From NCBI GenBank assembly GCA_002110485.1, contig MOWL01000046.1:496001-560000 (forward strand): DNA of 64,000 nt, given 5' to 3'. The notes under the pieces are model-generated. The model was given only the letters and a program-made list of their open reading frames with translations, searched no databases and was not told where the DNA came from. Numbering within the stretch: the stretch's first letter is position 1; each line of letters opens with the position of its first letter. This DNA is from Emergomyces orientalis. Taxonomy: Eukaryota; Ascomycota; Eurotiomycetes; Onygenales; Ajellomycetaceae. Positions 23,601 through 36,393 of this stretch are shown in pieces. The translations under genes were made by a program, and so were the position numbers.

Positions 23601-25861
23601 ATGGCGGGGAGCGATGGAAGTAACCCCGGACCTGGAAGGTTGAGCTCGCCTCGACTGCCTCGCCGTGCTTCATCAAGGTCGCCCCTGAGAGATAGTATTT
23701 TGGGAGTGAATGGTGCAGGTGAAGAGGAGGATGAGGCGGTTCTGCTTCAGGATGTCGGGGGCCGGGATAATGGAGATGCAGGAAGGGTGGGGGTGGAGGG
23801 TGGGGAAGACAGAGGTGCGGGTGCGGGCGCAGATACAAGTGCCGACACCACAGATCGCGCTTCCTCCCAGGATATAAGGAGACCGTCCTACCTAGCAAGT
23901 CCAACGACGGCGGATATGCCACAGCGGAGACCGTCTCAGGCTCGCGTACGCTTTTCTACGGATCTAGAACGCACGCCGGACAATACAACTCCTCAAAGTC
24001 TGAGGCGCGAATCGCATGACAGTGCGGGAAGGGAAGGCAGCGGTAGTGGTAGTGGGCGTGCTGCGGGTTTAGGACTTAGAGTGGACACCTCCTCGTCTAA
24101 TATCATTTCGAATCCAGGAAGCACATCACCCAGAAGTGGCACTCAACGATTATCCCCCGTCTCTCCCGGAGACCCCGTTCCGCCGATGCATGATTTTTCT
24201 TCTCCCATCTCGCCTAAAACGCGGAATCGGGGCTACTCCTTACGACGATCTATTTTTAACCGGAACATTGCCAACCAATCGGAGGACGATCAGACGAATA
24301 ATATCGAATTGGGTCACGATTTGTCAACGAGTAGTGACACTCTGTCGCGGGTCCATTCGCAGCCACATAAGCAGCCTGGCACTGGTGAGGAAGCTGTTGT
24401 CCAGACCAGTTCGAAGGATGAAGAATCTACTACATTCTCGGACTCGAAGGACCAATTAAGGGAGAAAAAGTCGTACTCTGCGAAAGCTGCGGCGTATAAA
24501 GTGCGTGCTGCTCATGAATTGGCGTTGGGCCGATGGAAGGATTTTACAGAAATTTTCCGAAAGCACGTACTTCGCATCAAAGAAATCCCACCCAGTAAGG
24601 ATGGTCGACATATCGACCTTGACGTACAGCGGCAACACCCTCCAATCGATGAGCGAACGGGCAAACCCTATGTCAGCAATCACATCCGATCCAGTCGATA
24701 TAGTCTGTGGAGCTTCTTCCCCCGCCAATTCGTAGCGCAATTCTCCAAGCTTGCGAATTTCTATTTCCTTGTCGTTTCCATTTTGCAAATGATACCCGGT
24801 CTGAGTACTACTGGCACTTTCACCACTTTTGTTCCGCTGATGATTTTCGTTGGTATTTCTATGGCGAAGGAAGGGATTGATGACCTCCGTCGGTACCGGT
24901 TGGATAAAGAGGAGAATAATCGGATTGCACATATTTTGCGGTCCCACAGCGCAGGTACAAATGCTATTTCTACCTCTACGGATGCCCTAGAATCAAAGAT
25001 ATCCTCCACGGACGCTAATTCCGATTCCAATCATGCGGAATATTGGGCGCCTACTAAATGGATAGATATCAAAGTGGGCGATGTCATCAAGCTGTCCCGC
25101 GATCAACCAGCTCCCGCAGATCTGGTTCTCCTCCATGCCGACGGCCCGAATGGCATCGCATACATCGAGACTATGGCGCTGGATGGCGAGACGAACCTGA
25201 AAAGCAAACAACCCTGTCGACCTGTAGCGAATACCTGCAAGACAGCTGAAGACATCATACACAACACTTCCATTCATTTCGCCGTCGAAGACCCCAACAT
25301 CGACCTGTACAGGTTCGACGGCAACGTCACAGTCGGCCAAGAGAAACTACCCCTCACCAACTCAGAAGTCATCTACCGCGGCAGCATTCTGCGGAATACC
25401 CGCGAAGCCTTCGGCATGGTCATATATACCGGCGAAGAGTGCAAGATACGCATGAACGCGAATAAGAACCCACGCATCAAGGCACCGGCGCTGCAGGCGG
25501 TAGTCAACCGAGTCGTCGCCGTCATCGTGCTGTTTGTCGTCGTACTTGCATCTGCGTGTACGATTGCGTACACGTTCTGGTCGCGCGATGTGGAGGATAA
25601 ATCGTGGTATCTGGAGCATGCGGACGTCTCGTATGGGCCTATCTTCACTTCCTTTATCATTATGTTTAACACGATGATTCCCATCTCGCTGTACGTCAGT
25701 TTGGAGATTGTGAAGGTTGCGCAGATGTTTTTGTTGAACGATATTGATATGTTTGACGTGGAGTCGGATACGCCGTTGGAGGCGAGGACGTCGACAATTA
25801 ATGAGGAGTTGGGGCAGGTTAGGTACGATAATGGTTTTCCTTTTCCTTTAATCCTCCCTGT

Positions 25862-25896
<35 letters not shown>

Positions 25897-28800
25897 CTCG
25901 CTCTGCTCAGAATATAGTACGAAAAACTAATGATAAATAACAACAGCTACATATTCTCCGATAAAACTGGCACGCTGACGAATAATACCATGAAATTCCG
26001 CAAAATGAGCGTTGCAGGGACTGCGTGGCTTCATGATACTGATTTGCGAGAGGAGGCAGCTCAGGAGGCCGATCGAAAGATGCTACTGCATAAGAAGCGC
26101 GTTTCCAAGGGGAAGAAGGCCTCCTCGCGGAAATCAGCTACATATGATCAACGTGCATTGGCGCGGAGATCCGGCGTGTCAAGTCATAGGCACGACGAAG
26201 TCTCATCCCCGACAACGATGCATTGGCGTTCAAATAGAAAGGGCAGAATGTATCATGGTGGCCGTACTGCGGAGATGTTGGAATACATACAACAAAAACC
26301 GCATACGTTGTTCGCACGTAAGGCGAAATTATTCATTCTCGCCCTCGCCCTGTGCCACACATGCTTACCGGAACGCGACGAAGACGGGGATATTTCATTC
26401 CAAGCTGCGTCCCCGGATGAAGCTGCGCTGGTTACCGCTGCTAAGGAGATGGGATATTTGGTGGTAGATAGACAACCCCACTCGCTTACCATTCGACTAT
26501 CAACGGCTGGGCAGGGCGGGGACGGGGAAGCTATTGAAGAGGAGGTCTATGAAATTTTAGACGTTATTGAATTCTCTAGCGCGCGGAAACGTATGTCGAT
26601 CGTCGTACGCATGCCCGATCAGCGAATATGTATCTTCTGCAAAGGCGCCGATTCTACCATCATGGGCCTGCTTAAACGTTCCGGTCTCGCGACCGAGAAA
26701 GTCGCCGAGATTGAAAGCCGCGCTAACAAGAGAAAATCGCTCGAGGCGAAAGAGGTCATGAGGCGGAATAGCGAACACGTCAATCGCAAGGATAGCAAAC
26801 GGACAAGCATGAGTATCGGCCGCCCTAGCTTCGCGGCTGCGCGCCGGTCGAGCGTTTCCGGTAAACGCCATTCGTCGCTGCGGGATAGTATCGATGTCTG
26901 GCTCCGGGATAGGGAGACTGATGGTGGTCTGGAGTTGAGGGATGATGAGGATGATTATTATTACAGCCCGCGCCCGTCGGTGCAGTTCTCCCCGCGACCC
27001 TCCGGGGCGCTTTCGGAAGAACATCGCGCGTCTTTCCAGACGGACGACGGTGGGGAGGATTTAGTCGAGGAGTCATTGGTGGTTAATGAGGCGATGGTGT
27101 TTGAGCGGTGTTTCCAGCATTTGAATGACTTTGCGACGGAAGGGTTGCGGACACTGCTGTATGGCTATCGGTTTATTGAGGAAGGGGATTATCGGGAGTG
27201 GAAAGCTATGTATCATGAGGCGACGACGAGTTTGGTCGGGCGGCAGGAGAAGATTGAAAAGGCTGGTGAGCAGATTGAGAGGCAGTTGGAATTGGTTGGG
27301 GCTACTGCTATTGAAGATAAGTTGCAGAAGGGCGTGCCGGAAGCGATTGATAAGCTGCGACGGGCCAATATTAAGCTTTGGATGCTTACGGGCGATAAAC
27401 GGGAAACTGCGATTAATATTGGCCATTCGTGTCGGCTTGTTAAGGAATATTCGACCGTGACGATATTGGATCATGATGCTGGGGATGTCGAGCAGGTTAT
27501 CTTGGAGACGACGAGTGAGATTGTCAGGGGTGCTTGTGCTCATTCCGTGATTGTGGTGGATGGCCAGACACTGTCGACGATCGAGGCGGATGAGCCGCTC
27601 CAGGAACGCTTTTTTGACCTCGCCATTCTAGCGGACTCTGTGATTTGTTGTCGTGCCAGCCCGAAGCAGAAGGCGTTCCTTGTCCGATCGATACGGAAGA
27701 GGGTGAAGAAATCAATCACGCTTGCAATTGGAGATGGTGCGAATGATATCGCTATGATCCAGGAAGCGCACGTGGGTATTGGCATTACCGGCAAGGAAGG
27801 TTTACAAGCAGCCAGAATATCCGACTATTCAATCGCGCAGTTTAGATTTTTGCTTAAACTCCTCCTCGTCCACGGCCGCTGGAACTACATCCGCGTCTGC
27901 AAATACACGCTGGGAACGTTCTGGAAAGAAACTCTCTTCTACCTCACACAGGCCCTCTACCAACGCTGGAACGGCTACACAGGGACCAGTCTCTACGAAT
28001 CATGGTCCCTAAGCATGTTCAACACCCTCTTTACCTCCCTCCCCGTAATATTTCTCGGAATCTTCGAAAAGGACCTCGCAGCCTCCACCCTCCTAGCCGT
28101 CCCCGAACTGTACACCAAGGGCCAACGCAACGGCGGCTTTAACATCAAACTCTACATCGGCTGGGCCTTCATGGGCAGCTGTGAAGCCATGATCGTCTAC
28201 TTCACCATGTACGGCCTCTTCGGCAGCGCCATCTTCACCCTCGACAATGGCGTCTTCGCCATGGGCCTGCTTACCTTCACCGCCTGCGTAATCATCATCA
28301 ACATGAAGCTCCAACTACTCGAGATCCGCTACCGTACTATCATGGCCGCCATCTCCATCCTCCTCTCCGTCGGCGGCTGGTTCCTCTGGAACATCATCCT
28401 CTCCCGCCGCTACGAAATCGACCCCATATACAACGTTCGCGACAACTTCTTACCCCGCACAGGCCGCAATTTGCTCTGGTGGGCTACCTTGTTCCTCGCC
28501 GTTGTCGCTGTGGTCCTCTTCGAGGTATGTGTGACTACGCTGCGCGTTGCGCTGTTGCCGACCGATGTGGATTATTTCCAGGAGTATGAGCGTGATCTGG
28601 AGATTCGGAAGAGGTTTGAAGAGGCGGCTGCATCGGAGCTACAGCAAGGGTGGGATCGAGGGAACAAGGAGTCAAGTTTGGAGATTTTGGGTGATGCGGA
28701 GAGTGAGGTGGCGGAGAGGGAATTGCAAGTGCAGGAGTTGTTGGATCGGAGGACCACAGTTGGGGGAGTGCGGGCCGGGGAAGTCGGGGAGGATCTTGAG

Positions 28801-29022
28801 TGTGGGCGTACATGTGCGCGTGGACAGGGGAAAGGGAAAGGTGAAGGTTCTGATGTACAGATGGAGGAGGTGGAGTTGGGGGATAGCCGGCCTTCCGTGA
28901 ATGGAGGCGCTAGCCCAACGGTAGAAGGAGGTGCGGATGTACAAAGTCCCTCGCGGCGCTCGTTGGATATTCAGGAATTGCTCAGCAAGGGTTTTGGTGC
29001 TATTCGGAAGGGACAGTTATGA
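23601..29022 (+). CDS. P4-type ATPase, phospholipid flippase of the Dnf3 class
   Basis: Membrane ATPase that flips phospholipids from the outer/lumenal to the cytosolic leaflet; yeast Dnf3 acts at the trans-Golgi and plasma membrane with a Cdc50-family partner. Two exons (23601-25822, 25947-29022) join in frame to 1765 residues, long even for this family. The first 290 residues are disordered, Ser/Arg/Pro-rich. Then come the first transmembrane helices (FAQFSK-like QFVAQFSKLANFYFL), the P4 actuator loop DGET (residues 528-531, in place of the TGES of other P-type pumps), MIPISLYVS (the P4 hallmark in helix 4), and the phosphorylation loop DKTGTLT with phospho-Asp D746. KGADSTIM (about 972) is in the nucleotide domain, followed by a long Ser/Arg insert (about 985-1112), then LTGDKRETAINI, IGDGANDIAMIQ (about 1337) and six C-terminal membrane spans. 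The large insert and the whole layout favour Dnf3 over Dnf1/2, Drs2 or Neo1. The tail after about residue 1620 is acidic, Gly/Glu-rich. Confidence 0.97.
25823..25946 (+). other. flippase intron with a 31-T tract
   Basis: The 124-base intron falls seven codons before DKTGTLT, with donor GTACGA and acceptor ACAG. T31 at 25866-25896 sits in the middle. Splicing restores GQV-SYIFSDKTGTLT, which is exact for the family, so the junction is secure. Confidence 0.95.
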
Positions 29023-29896
29023 GCCTTTCTCTTATATTTTTTTTTTACCTTTTTCCTTGTGGTTCTGAGGTTATGATTGGATTGAGTTTGGCGTTTTCCA
29101 CCCCCCTCTCTCTCTCTTTTTTTTTTTTTTTTTTTTTTTTTTTGGTGTTTAATTTTTCCGCCACCCTCTTGGTCGTGCGTATGGTGTTCTTTATATCGCA
29201 TATATGCATGATGATTCCCCTTTGCCTTGCCATATTTTTTCATGCTGCTTTTATGCTTTTATGTTTTAGACTGATTGATTGATGGAAGAATAGACCGTTT
29301 TTGATTTATCTCTTTTCCCTTTTCCGTGTTGTTTGTTCATCCTTCACATCTCCTCTGACCTCTTTTCATTTTTGACCCATGTTCCATTTCCCATTGTTTT
29401 ATATATCTCTCCATCTTTCTCAAGGGGGATTCAATCTTGTTCGTTCTGCTGAAATTCCTTGGACCTTGGTCCAAGTATATATCGCATGTTATATATATGT
29501 ATATATATTTGTTTACATCGCCTGTTGGAGTTGGATCGAAGAAAACGTGTGCATTCATACTTCCTGATTTAATGCAATGCGAACGAAGCGCTCGTAAAAA
29601 TAAACAGGAATACAGTGTTAAGAGGCTCCCGAGATAAATAATGAAAAATATATCATCATGACCATCATCATCAAATTAGATCACATTAACATCGTAAATC
29701 CATCCTGCTGTTTCATATCATTTGTAGAGGATGGCAAAAAGAAGAGAGAGAGAAAGAGAGAGAGATATAGGGAGAGAGGCCGAAAATTCAAAAGCCAATG
29801 ATAACATAAACGAACCAAAAAAAATCATCCCCTACATAAACATTGTACTGTACATACAATCTCATGACCATTTCACACCATACTCACTTCACAAAA
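29023..29896. other. convergent 3' regions of the flippase and BTB genes
   Basis: No gene. Contains a CT run followed by T27 (29101-29143) and a (GA)n-type tract at about 29741-29766. The two neighbouring genes both end into this spacer. Confidence 0.6.
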
Positions 29897-31487
29897 TCAA
29901 AACACATCCCTCACTTCCACTACCTCCTGCCGCTCCCCTTCAACCCCATCATCTCCCTCTACAATCTTCCTAGAAATACCCCTCGCAACACTCCCCAGCT
30001 CTTTCCGACACCTGACACAATCCATCCAGTAATTCTCGCTCGCCAGGTGCAGCTTGCGCCGGCTACAGAGGGTGCTGAAATACTTTTCCTTCGCTATCTG
30101 GCCGTCCGCGTCGCCGAGCATAAAGGTGCATGAGGGGGAGTGAGGGGGAGTGGGCTTATCATGGGCTTGGGGTTCTTCGGGTGGGAATAATTCTTCTGTA
30201 TTTGGGTCATCTTTCGCTGGTGCTGGTGGAGGATCATTGGATAGGGACAATTGTTCGGCTAGGGCGTCAGGGTCAATTTTTGACACTGGTTCTGGGTTTG
30301 GGTTGCTCATATTGGCCTTCTTGGCCTTCTTGGCCTTCTTTTTCCTATGCTTCATTCCACTGGATCCAAAGCTTCTCCACTCATCATCAACGGCAGGTTC
30401 AACGACGGCCGCAGGTTCCTCTGCTGGTGCTGGTTCTGGCTCTGGGTCCGCTGTATCAGGATACTTCGCATGAACATCAGGCGAATCGTCATCCATAGTT
30501 TCCTGTGGGGCGGAAGAGACAGCCTCTGCAGCCTCACGGGGTGTTTCAGGTTCTTGAATACCATAATCTGCATGGTCACCATTCAACCGCACCAATTTCT
30601 CTTTCCCCTGGTCAGTTGGAGATGGGCTGCGCGGCTCCTCCAAGAGTGGTGGTGGTGGTACCTCGGTGTTGTTGGCTTCACCGTCACCTCTCGGGGGCTC
30701 CGTTAAGGTTGTGAACAGGTCAACTGTCAAGTTGCCATGTTCATTCTTGAAAACATCAAGGATCCAAGGTTCCCGGATAATATTCTTATTATCATTCATC
30801 GCAATTCTCGTTTCATGCCTGAACTTCACGCGATACGCGTCACCATCATCATCCTTCGGGAGCTTGGGATACGCGCGCTTCGCAACGTCAAGCACGTTCC
30901 AGTAAGGCACTTGCGTCATGTTTTGAATGTTTGTTTGCACAAGGGTGGAGAGTTCGTCCATCCCATATTCCCGGGCAAAGCAGTAAAGAAAGGAATGAAT
31001 TTCAAACACTTTATCGGCGCCGGACCAGTTATTGGTATCATCCTCCCTCGATGTAGAAAAAATTTGGGAGGAGTAAGGACACTCTTGATACTGTCCGATA
31101 TACAGGAACTTCAGGACGAGCTCCAACACTACTGGATCTGTATCGACTAGAGATATACTATCATATATTCCGGCTGTGCGTGCACCCTCGATCTTACTGC
31201 TCAGCGATGGAGACTGTCTCAAGATTCCCAGGTGGACAAAGTACACTCTCTGGCGATTCACGGGACCGACAAAAACTCGAACGATCTTTGTTCCATAAGG
31301 GTTGAGGGGAATAAAGGGACCAGTTCCATTCGGTTCTTCTACAATGGTATTTACATTAGTACTCTGCATAAATTGGTTATCAGTCAAGGAGTTAAACTTT
31401 ACCAGATATCTGAGGCGTTGCAGCAACTGCCATGCTACTAGAGTCCGTAGGCTTCGCCTGCTTCTCCTTATTCGCCTTCTTGGCCAT
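29897..31487 (-). CDS. BTB/POZ domain protein, two exons
   Basis: BTB domains mediate homo- or heterodimerisation and often link targets to Cul3 ubiquitin ligases; the partner here is unknown. The open frame begins further upstream, but the real start is the ATG at 31487 in another frame, giving MAKKANKEKQAKPTDSSS. A 64-base intron (31402-31339) with a TACTAAT branch site then joins exon 1 to exon 2 in frame, for 508 residues. The BTB core covers about residues 45-200: IVRVFVGPVNRQRVYFVHLG, then LVLKFLYIGQYQECPY and VFEIHSFLYCFAREYGMDEL. The middle is acidic and Pro/Glu-rich, with a basic KHRKKKAKKAKK block that may be a nuclear signal. The C-terminal CSRRKLHL...MDCVRCRKEL has paired cysteines that could bind zinc, seen in other fungal BTB proteins. 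It is convergent with the flippase. Confidence 0.9.
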
Positions 31488-33688
31488 ACTGAAGTTTCAG
31501 AGCGCAAAGACAAACGCGTTCAACTAAATTTATAAGGGGGCCCAGTATAGTCTCTAGGCTCACAATTGATATAGTCGGGAGTAAAAGTTTGATGGCCCCC
31601 TTTCTAGGACAGGCAGAGGGGGATGCAAGTTGATATACAAACAGCTATCAACACCCCTAGGAAAGAAACTCCCTCCAGCAATATACATACCCCGAGCTGT
31701 CCCCAGTCCAATCACGAAGGAGTTCATGCGCAAACATGCAGGATGTGGTAGAAAATGAACTGCTGCAGCTGGGAGTAGTAAACGCTGCGCTGGAGGCCTC
31801 ATCCTAGCGCTTCTGTTATTTTTTTTTATTTATTTTTTTTTCAGTAAGAGGGGTATGCGTGTTCAACTCTTTGATGCGTTGTGCTGGCCTCATTGGTTAG
31901 TAGGCACAATGCCATGCATTTGGATATGCCTCTTCTCTTCTCAACCCAGTCAGAAAAGCCCATCAATGCGGTTAATATGTATCATATTCCATGAGGTACA
32001 AGGCTGCGTTGTGGGGTGATGAAGGTAGTGGATGAACCAGGAGCAGAAAATATCCATTGCAGCTTTGGATATGAAACTCGCATTGGCAGAACACACTTTT
32101 GGGCAGGAAATTGCTATTCTGGCTGCGCGTGTAGTTCCAAGGTTGTTTGTTATAAGTACCAATTGCCCCATTGCCCACGGAAACGAAATGGCCCTTGATG
32201 TGGACAATATGATTGAACTCCATTCCACAGCATCCTGCAGGTATTGCGGGGTTTCCCTACCCGAGCTACGGAGTAATGAAGCGACATTTCCATATTTTGT
32301 TCAATACGGGGAAATGTTAGCCAGCCACAATAATAAACAGTTCCGGAAGAAGAATCATCCATCGTGTTTAGCTTATGGGGAGGAGGAGCTTTAAAAACAA
32401 AGAGGCGTTCGACAGGAGACGCCGAGAACGTTCGGGACATCTTTCTGGCACGGAAGCAAACATCTCCAGATTCCGCAAAGGTGCCCACATCCTCACTAAC
32501 GCGATGCCCCTAAAATCCTGGTCGGGCTGCTTGCCTTTTCGGCGATTTCAAGTTCATCTTGGCCTACTTGAACCCTATCTCAACTTTTGGGGGGTTCCTC
32601 ATCCCGTGAAACCTGTGAAAAAGCAAACTCCATGCCTGACCAACCCTCTTCAAACGGTGGAACGCCCACAAATCTCTTGTTTCTCGTGACTTGTTTCTTG
32701 TCACATTTCCTTCGCTTGTTACAAGCTAAACTACTGTATTCTATTTCCGGAGGGCATTTTCTAGCAACCGGAGCCCGTCGCGTAATGGGCCAAACAGGCT
32801 AGTTCTAGTGCAGTTGTCTGGAGGGAGGTTAGCGGGTAGCGCCGTTGCGGGACGCAGAAAAAGAACTAAGCAATCAATCAGTAAGATCACCTGTGAACTT
32901 CATGAGAACAGCACTTTTATTAGGGCCATTTTATTTCTTCTTTTAAAATCTTTTGCCAGGGAGTGAGGACTGGAGCGTCTCTCTGCTTTATCATGGCTAT
33001 TATTGGCTTCTCTTCACGATTTGATGTCGACTGTCGTAACTCTGTCCAATTCTGAACGGACGGATTTTTTACACAGAGTATGACAATAACAATAATAACA
33101 ATAATAATGGCCGGATCTTTGCATTTTCACGTTGTTGTCGGCCACAACCAAACTCCTCCGGGTTTGTGGGGATTTATTTCCTCCGCATTCCACGCCAGAA
33201 ATACCCACAACAACATACTCCACGAAAAAAAAAAATAATTACACACAAGTTAAACTACTAACCTAGTTTTTTTTATCTTCTCCCATTTCCCCATGTTTTT
33301 GATGCTCTACCCCGAGGTTTTGATTAATTCATCATTGGATGAACTATTCATGGCAATAATTATTATCATTATTATTATTTTTTCTTTATTTTTCTTTTAA
33401 AATATTTTTTCCAATCTACCCGCCCAAATTTGGCCTCAACTTGCGGACAAAAGTGAATTAATAATGCTTGTTTCGAACAGCGATCGTGCAGCACAACACA
33501 AGGGGCTAGGAGGTCGCCACAAGGTCAACGAAACGAACTAGCCCCGGACTAGCGTTCGAAGACTTCCCGTGCTTACTAGCCCAACTCGGTCTGATCTCGG
33601 ATCTGAATTTTCGCCGTGGCCATAACTGGGCTGCGATTGGGCGCGGGCTTGTTTGCGAGCTTCGTTCCCACTTCTCCAGGAGGTCCCA

Positions 33689-33705
33689 GGGGGGGGGGGG
33701 GGGGG
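33689..33705 (+). repeat. poly(G), 17 bases
   Basis: Uninterrupted G run at the edge of a GC-rich block. Confidence 0.95.
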
Positions 33706-33870
33706 CCGCCGAATTAGCATCCTAGGAAATCATGCTCAAGAGCTGAGCTGTTGTTTTTCAGCTTCTGGAAATGACTGCCATTCCCTCATTGGTAGCGGCG
33801 GCCGCTAGGTTCGGTGTTGACGCTGGGGATGTGCCGACCATCACCTGCCGACAGTCAGCTTCCGACAGGG

Positions 33871-33890
33871 TGAATTGAATTGAATTGAAT
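33871..33890. repeat. (TGAAT)4 microsatellite
   Basis: Four perfect TGAAT units. Confidence 0.95.
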
Positions 33891-34172
33891 AGGTCGACCC
33901 AGAATTGGCTACTTGTTATTATATTTTTGGTGGGGATGTTGTTTATTTAGTTCCCTACGAAGTGTTGTCATTTATTAGCAGGGGATACAAGTTGAACGTA
34001 CTCCGTACTTCGGGCAAAGTTTCATCATGACTCCAGATTTTGGGCCCACAACTTTTGGAATCATGATCAGCACTGAGGCATCCATCTAAAAAGACCTAAG
34101 GTATTTCAACTCATCCCATGGATATCTCGCACACGTTTACTAATACATTACACTCTCACTGCCCTCAACACC

Positions 34173-34239
34173 AGATTAGGGCAAGGTTAGAGTTAGTATT
34201 AGGTTGGAATTAGGTTAGGACTAGAGTTATATAGGGTAA
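34173..34239 (+). repeat. degenerate TTAGG/GTTAGA-rich array
   Basis: About nine GTTAG/TTAGG-like units in 67 bases (ATTAGGGC, GGTTAGAG, TTAGTATTAGG, TTAGGTTAGG). It resembles a decayed interstitial telomere-type (TTAGGG) block, though no two adjacent perfect hexamers remain. Confidence 0.5.
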
Positions 34240-34620
34240 TCGCTTCGAGAAATATGAAAATACAAAAAATCAACCTCACTAAGAGTAGTAGTTAGTACCT
34301 AGGTACATATGACTGTGACTACTGGTGTCTGGCAGTTTTTAATAATAGGCTGAGTTTTAATGGTTGGCTTTTTGGGGGGTTGGAATCATTGCTAGAGTTT
34401 TTTTCCACCCGAGATTGGGACCAAGATCAGCTTTGCCTGGTCTGGTATGCCCCGTTGTTACCCTTCACTGACGAGGTAGCAAAAATAAACAGCACTATTT
34501 TTAGGCCACTCGTTCGCTCCTTGACAATTTGTATCAGTTATATAAACACTCTGCCCTGGGCGCATGTTGTGTTGCAAAAACCATCCACCTCCAACCCACC
34601 CCCCTCTTCCCCGCACCCCT

Positions 34621-34632
34621 CCCCCCCCCCCC
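34621..34632 (+). repeat. poly(C) run in the permease leader
   Basis: C12 within a C/T-rich leader about 95 bases before the start codon of the MFS gene. Confidence 0.9.
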
Positions 34633-34725
34633 TCTCCCCCCTCGGCCCGTCCATAGAGTTATCCCGCCATCTAGCAATCTAGCGATCAAGCAAGGTCAAG
34701 GGAATAAGGAATAAGCAAAACAAAC

Positions 34726-36393
34726 ATGGCTTCCTCCAACAGAGTCGATCTGGAGCAGAAAGGCATGGCTTCGGACTCCGACAACACCTCCCCCTACCTA
34801 TCGGAGATGTTACCGGCAGAGCAGACGAAGCTAGATAGGAGGATGCTGCTCAAGCTTGACCTCCTCCTGGTGCCGATGATGGGAATGCTGTATCTACTTG
34901 CTTTCCTCGACAGAGCCAACATTGGCAATGCCCGTGTGGTATGTGTCTAGTCATAAATCTAGAAATACCGCATCACTTGAACTACTTAACTCTATGAGGG
35001 AAATGTTCTAACGGGGAAAATCGCATATAGGCCGGCCTGCAAAAAGATCTCGGTATCACTGACTTGCAATACCAAACAGGTAAGCCAAATTGTTTAAAAA
35101 GAAAGAAGAAGAAGAAATCATCATTTTTGAAAGAGTGAAATAGACTCTTTCTAACATAAAACCACAGCTATCACGGTTACCTACGTCCCCTACATCGTCG
35201 CTGAGCTGCCATCAAACCTGATCATCAAGAAGATTGGACCCCGTATCCTGCTCCCAACTCTCTGCCTCACCTGGGGCATCGTCACCACTCTCCAATCGCA
35301 AGTAAATAACTACTCAGGCCTCATCGCCGCACGTTTCTTCCTCGGACTTTTCGAGGGCGGCCTATTCCCCGGTATCGTCCTCTACCTATCCTCCTTCTAC
35401 CGTCGTCATGAGCTGCAGATGCGCGTCGGCCTCTTCTTTTCCGCAGCAGCGCTTAGCGGCGCCTTTTCTGGCCTCCTCGCTGCGGCCATCCAGAAAATGG
35501 AAGGCATCGGCAACCTCCGTGGCTGGCAATGGATCTTCCTCCTCGAGGGCCTTTTCACAGTGCTATTCGGGCTATTCTCTTTCTTCGTCTTGCCCAACGA
35601 CCCCAGCCAAGTCTCCCTCTTCAACCCCGAGGAGGTCGAACACTGCACCCGCCGCCTAGCCCTCGACACCAACCTCCCAGACAACGAGACCATATCCGCC
35701 AAACGTGTCCTCTCCGCCTTCAAAGACCCGCACATCCTCATCCTGTGCGCCATCCTCTTCTGCAGTGGCGCCAACCTTTTCGGCCTCTCCTACTTCACAC
35801 CATCCATCGTGCAAGCGCTTGGCTACAGCCAGACAAGAACGCAGCTACTAACAGTTCCCCTCTTCGCCTCCGCCTTTGTCGCAACGATGATCGCCGCCTT
35901 CTTTGCGGACAGGTACAAGCAGCGCGGCATCACAGCGATCTGCAGCAGCATAATCGCCCTCGTAGGCGCAGGAATGGCTCTAACAGTCCGCTCGATCGCC
36001 GCCAGATACGCCTCAATCTTCCTCCTCGTCACGGGCATCTACGCCGCCGCGCCCAGTTTCATCAGCTGGATAACGAATAACACTTCGGGCCATGTGCGTC
36101 GAGCAACGGCCATTGCGATGGGCTTCGTCAGTACCAATTCGGGTGGAATTGTGAGCACGTGGATCTACCCGCGCAAGGATGCGCCGTATTACCTGTTCGC
36201 GGCCAGGTTTAATCTGGCGCTGATTGTCATTACGATTGTGTTGTGCGGGGTGCAGATATTCTGGTTGAAGAGGCTGAATCAGAAGAAGATGGAGAATCCC
36301 GATGAGATTCTGGGAGATGTGGCGGGGATGGGGTTGGAAGTCCAGATGGACAAGTTGGGAGATCGGCATCCGAAGTTTGTGTATACCTACTGA
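34726..36393 (+). CDS. MFS permease of the anion:cation symporter family (Tna1/Dal5-like)
   Basis: Proton-coupled plasma-membrane uptake carrier. Fungal relatives import nicotinate (Tna1), allantoate (Dal5), biotin-type vitamins or other organic anions; the substrate cannot be read here. Three exons (34726-34938, 35031-35079, 35168-36393) join in frame to 495 residues. The N-terminus is soluble, then LVPMMGMLYLLAFLDRANIG (helix 1 with the family D-R-x-N-x-G-N motif), AITVTYVPYIVAELPSNL (helix 2), RFFLGLFEGGLFPGIVLYLS (helices 4-5) and RGWQWIFLLEGLFTVLFGL (W-R/Q-W-I-F-x-x-E-G motif). The C-terminal half has LFCSGANLFGLSYFTPSI, ADRYKQRG (the MFS loop 8-9 motif), and SWITNNTSGHVRRA, typical of the family. 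Twelve spans are expected. Its neighbours offer no clue to a pathway. Confidence 0.95.

Larger units (their letters stand above)
31488..34725. other. 3.2-kb gene-free spacer
   Basis: No gene is supported. The plus-strand frame at 32032-32394 (120 codons) has no motif. A GC-richer block at 33470-33720 contains CpGs and ends in G17; a short minus frame there is Pro/Arg-rich and not convincing. Poorly conserved TTAGG-like repeats lie at 34173-34239, and T/C-rich leader sequence of the permease precedes 34726. Confidence 0.5.

Noticed and set aside
32032..32394. Plus-strand ORF of 120 codons
   Set aside because: Overlapped by an equally long frame on the other strand, no recognisable motif and no gene-like codon bias.
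33470..33720. GC-rich block suspected to be an RNA gene or a short coding exon
   Set aside because: No tRNA, 5S or snRNA box pattern fits, and the open frame is only 60 codons with a Pro run encoded by the G tract.
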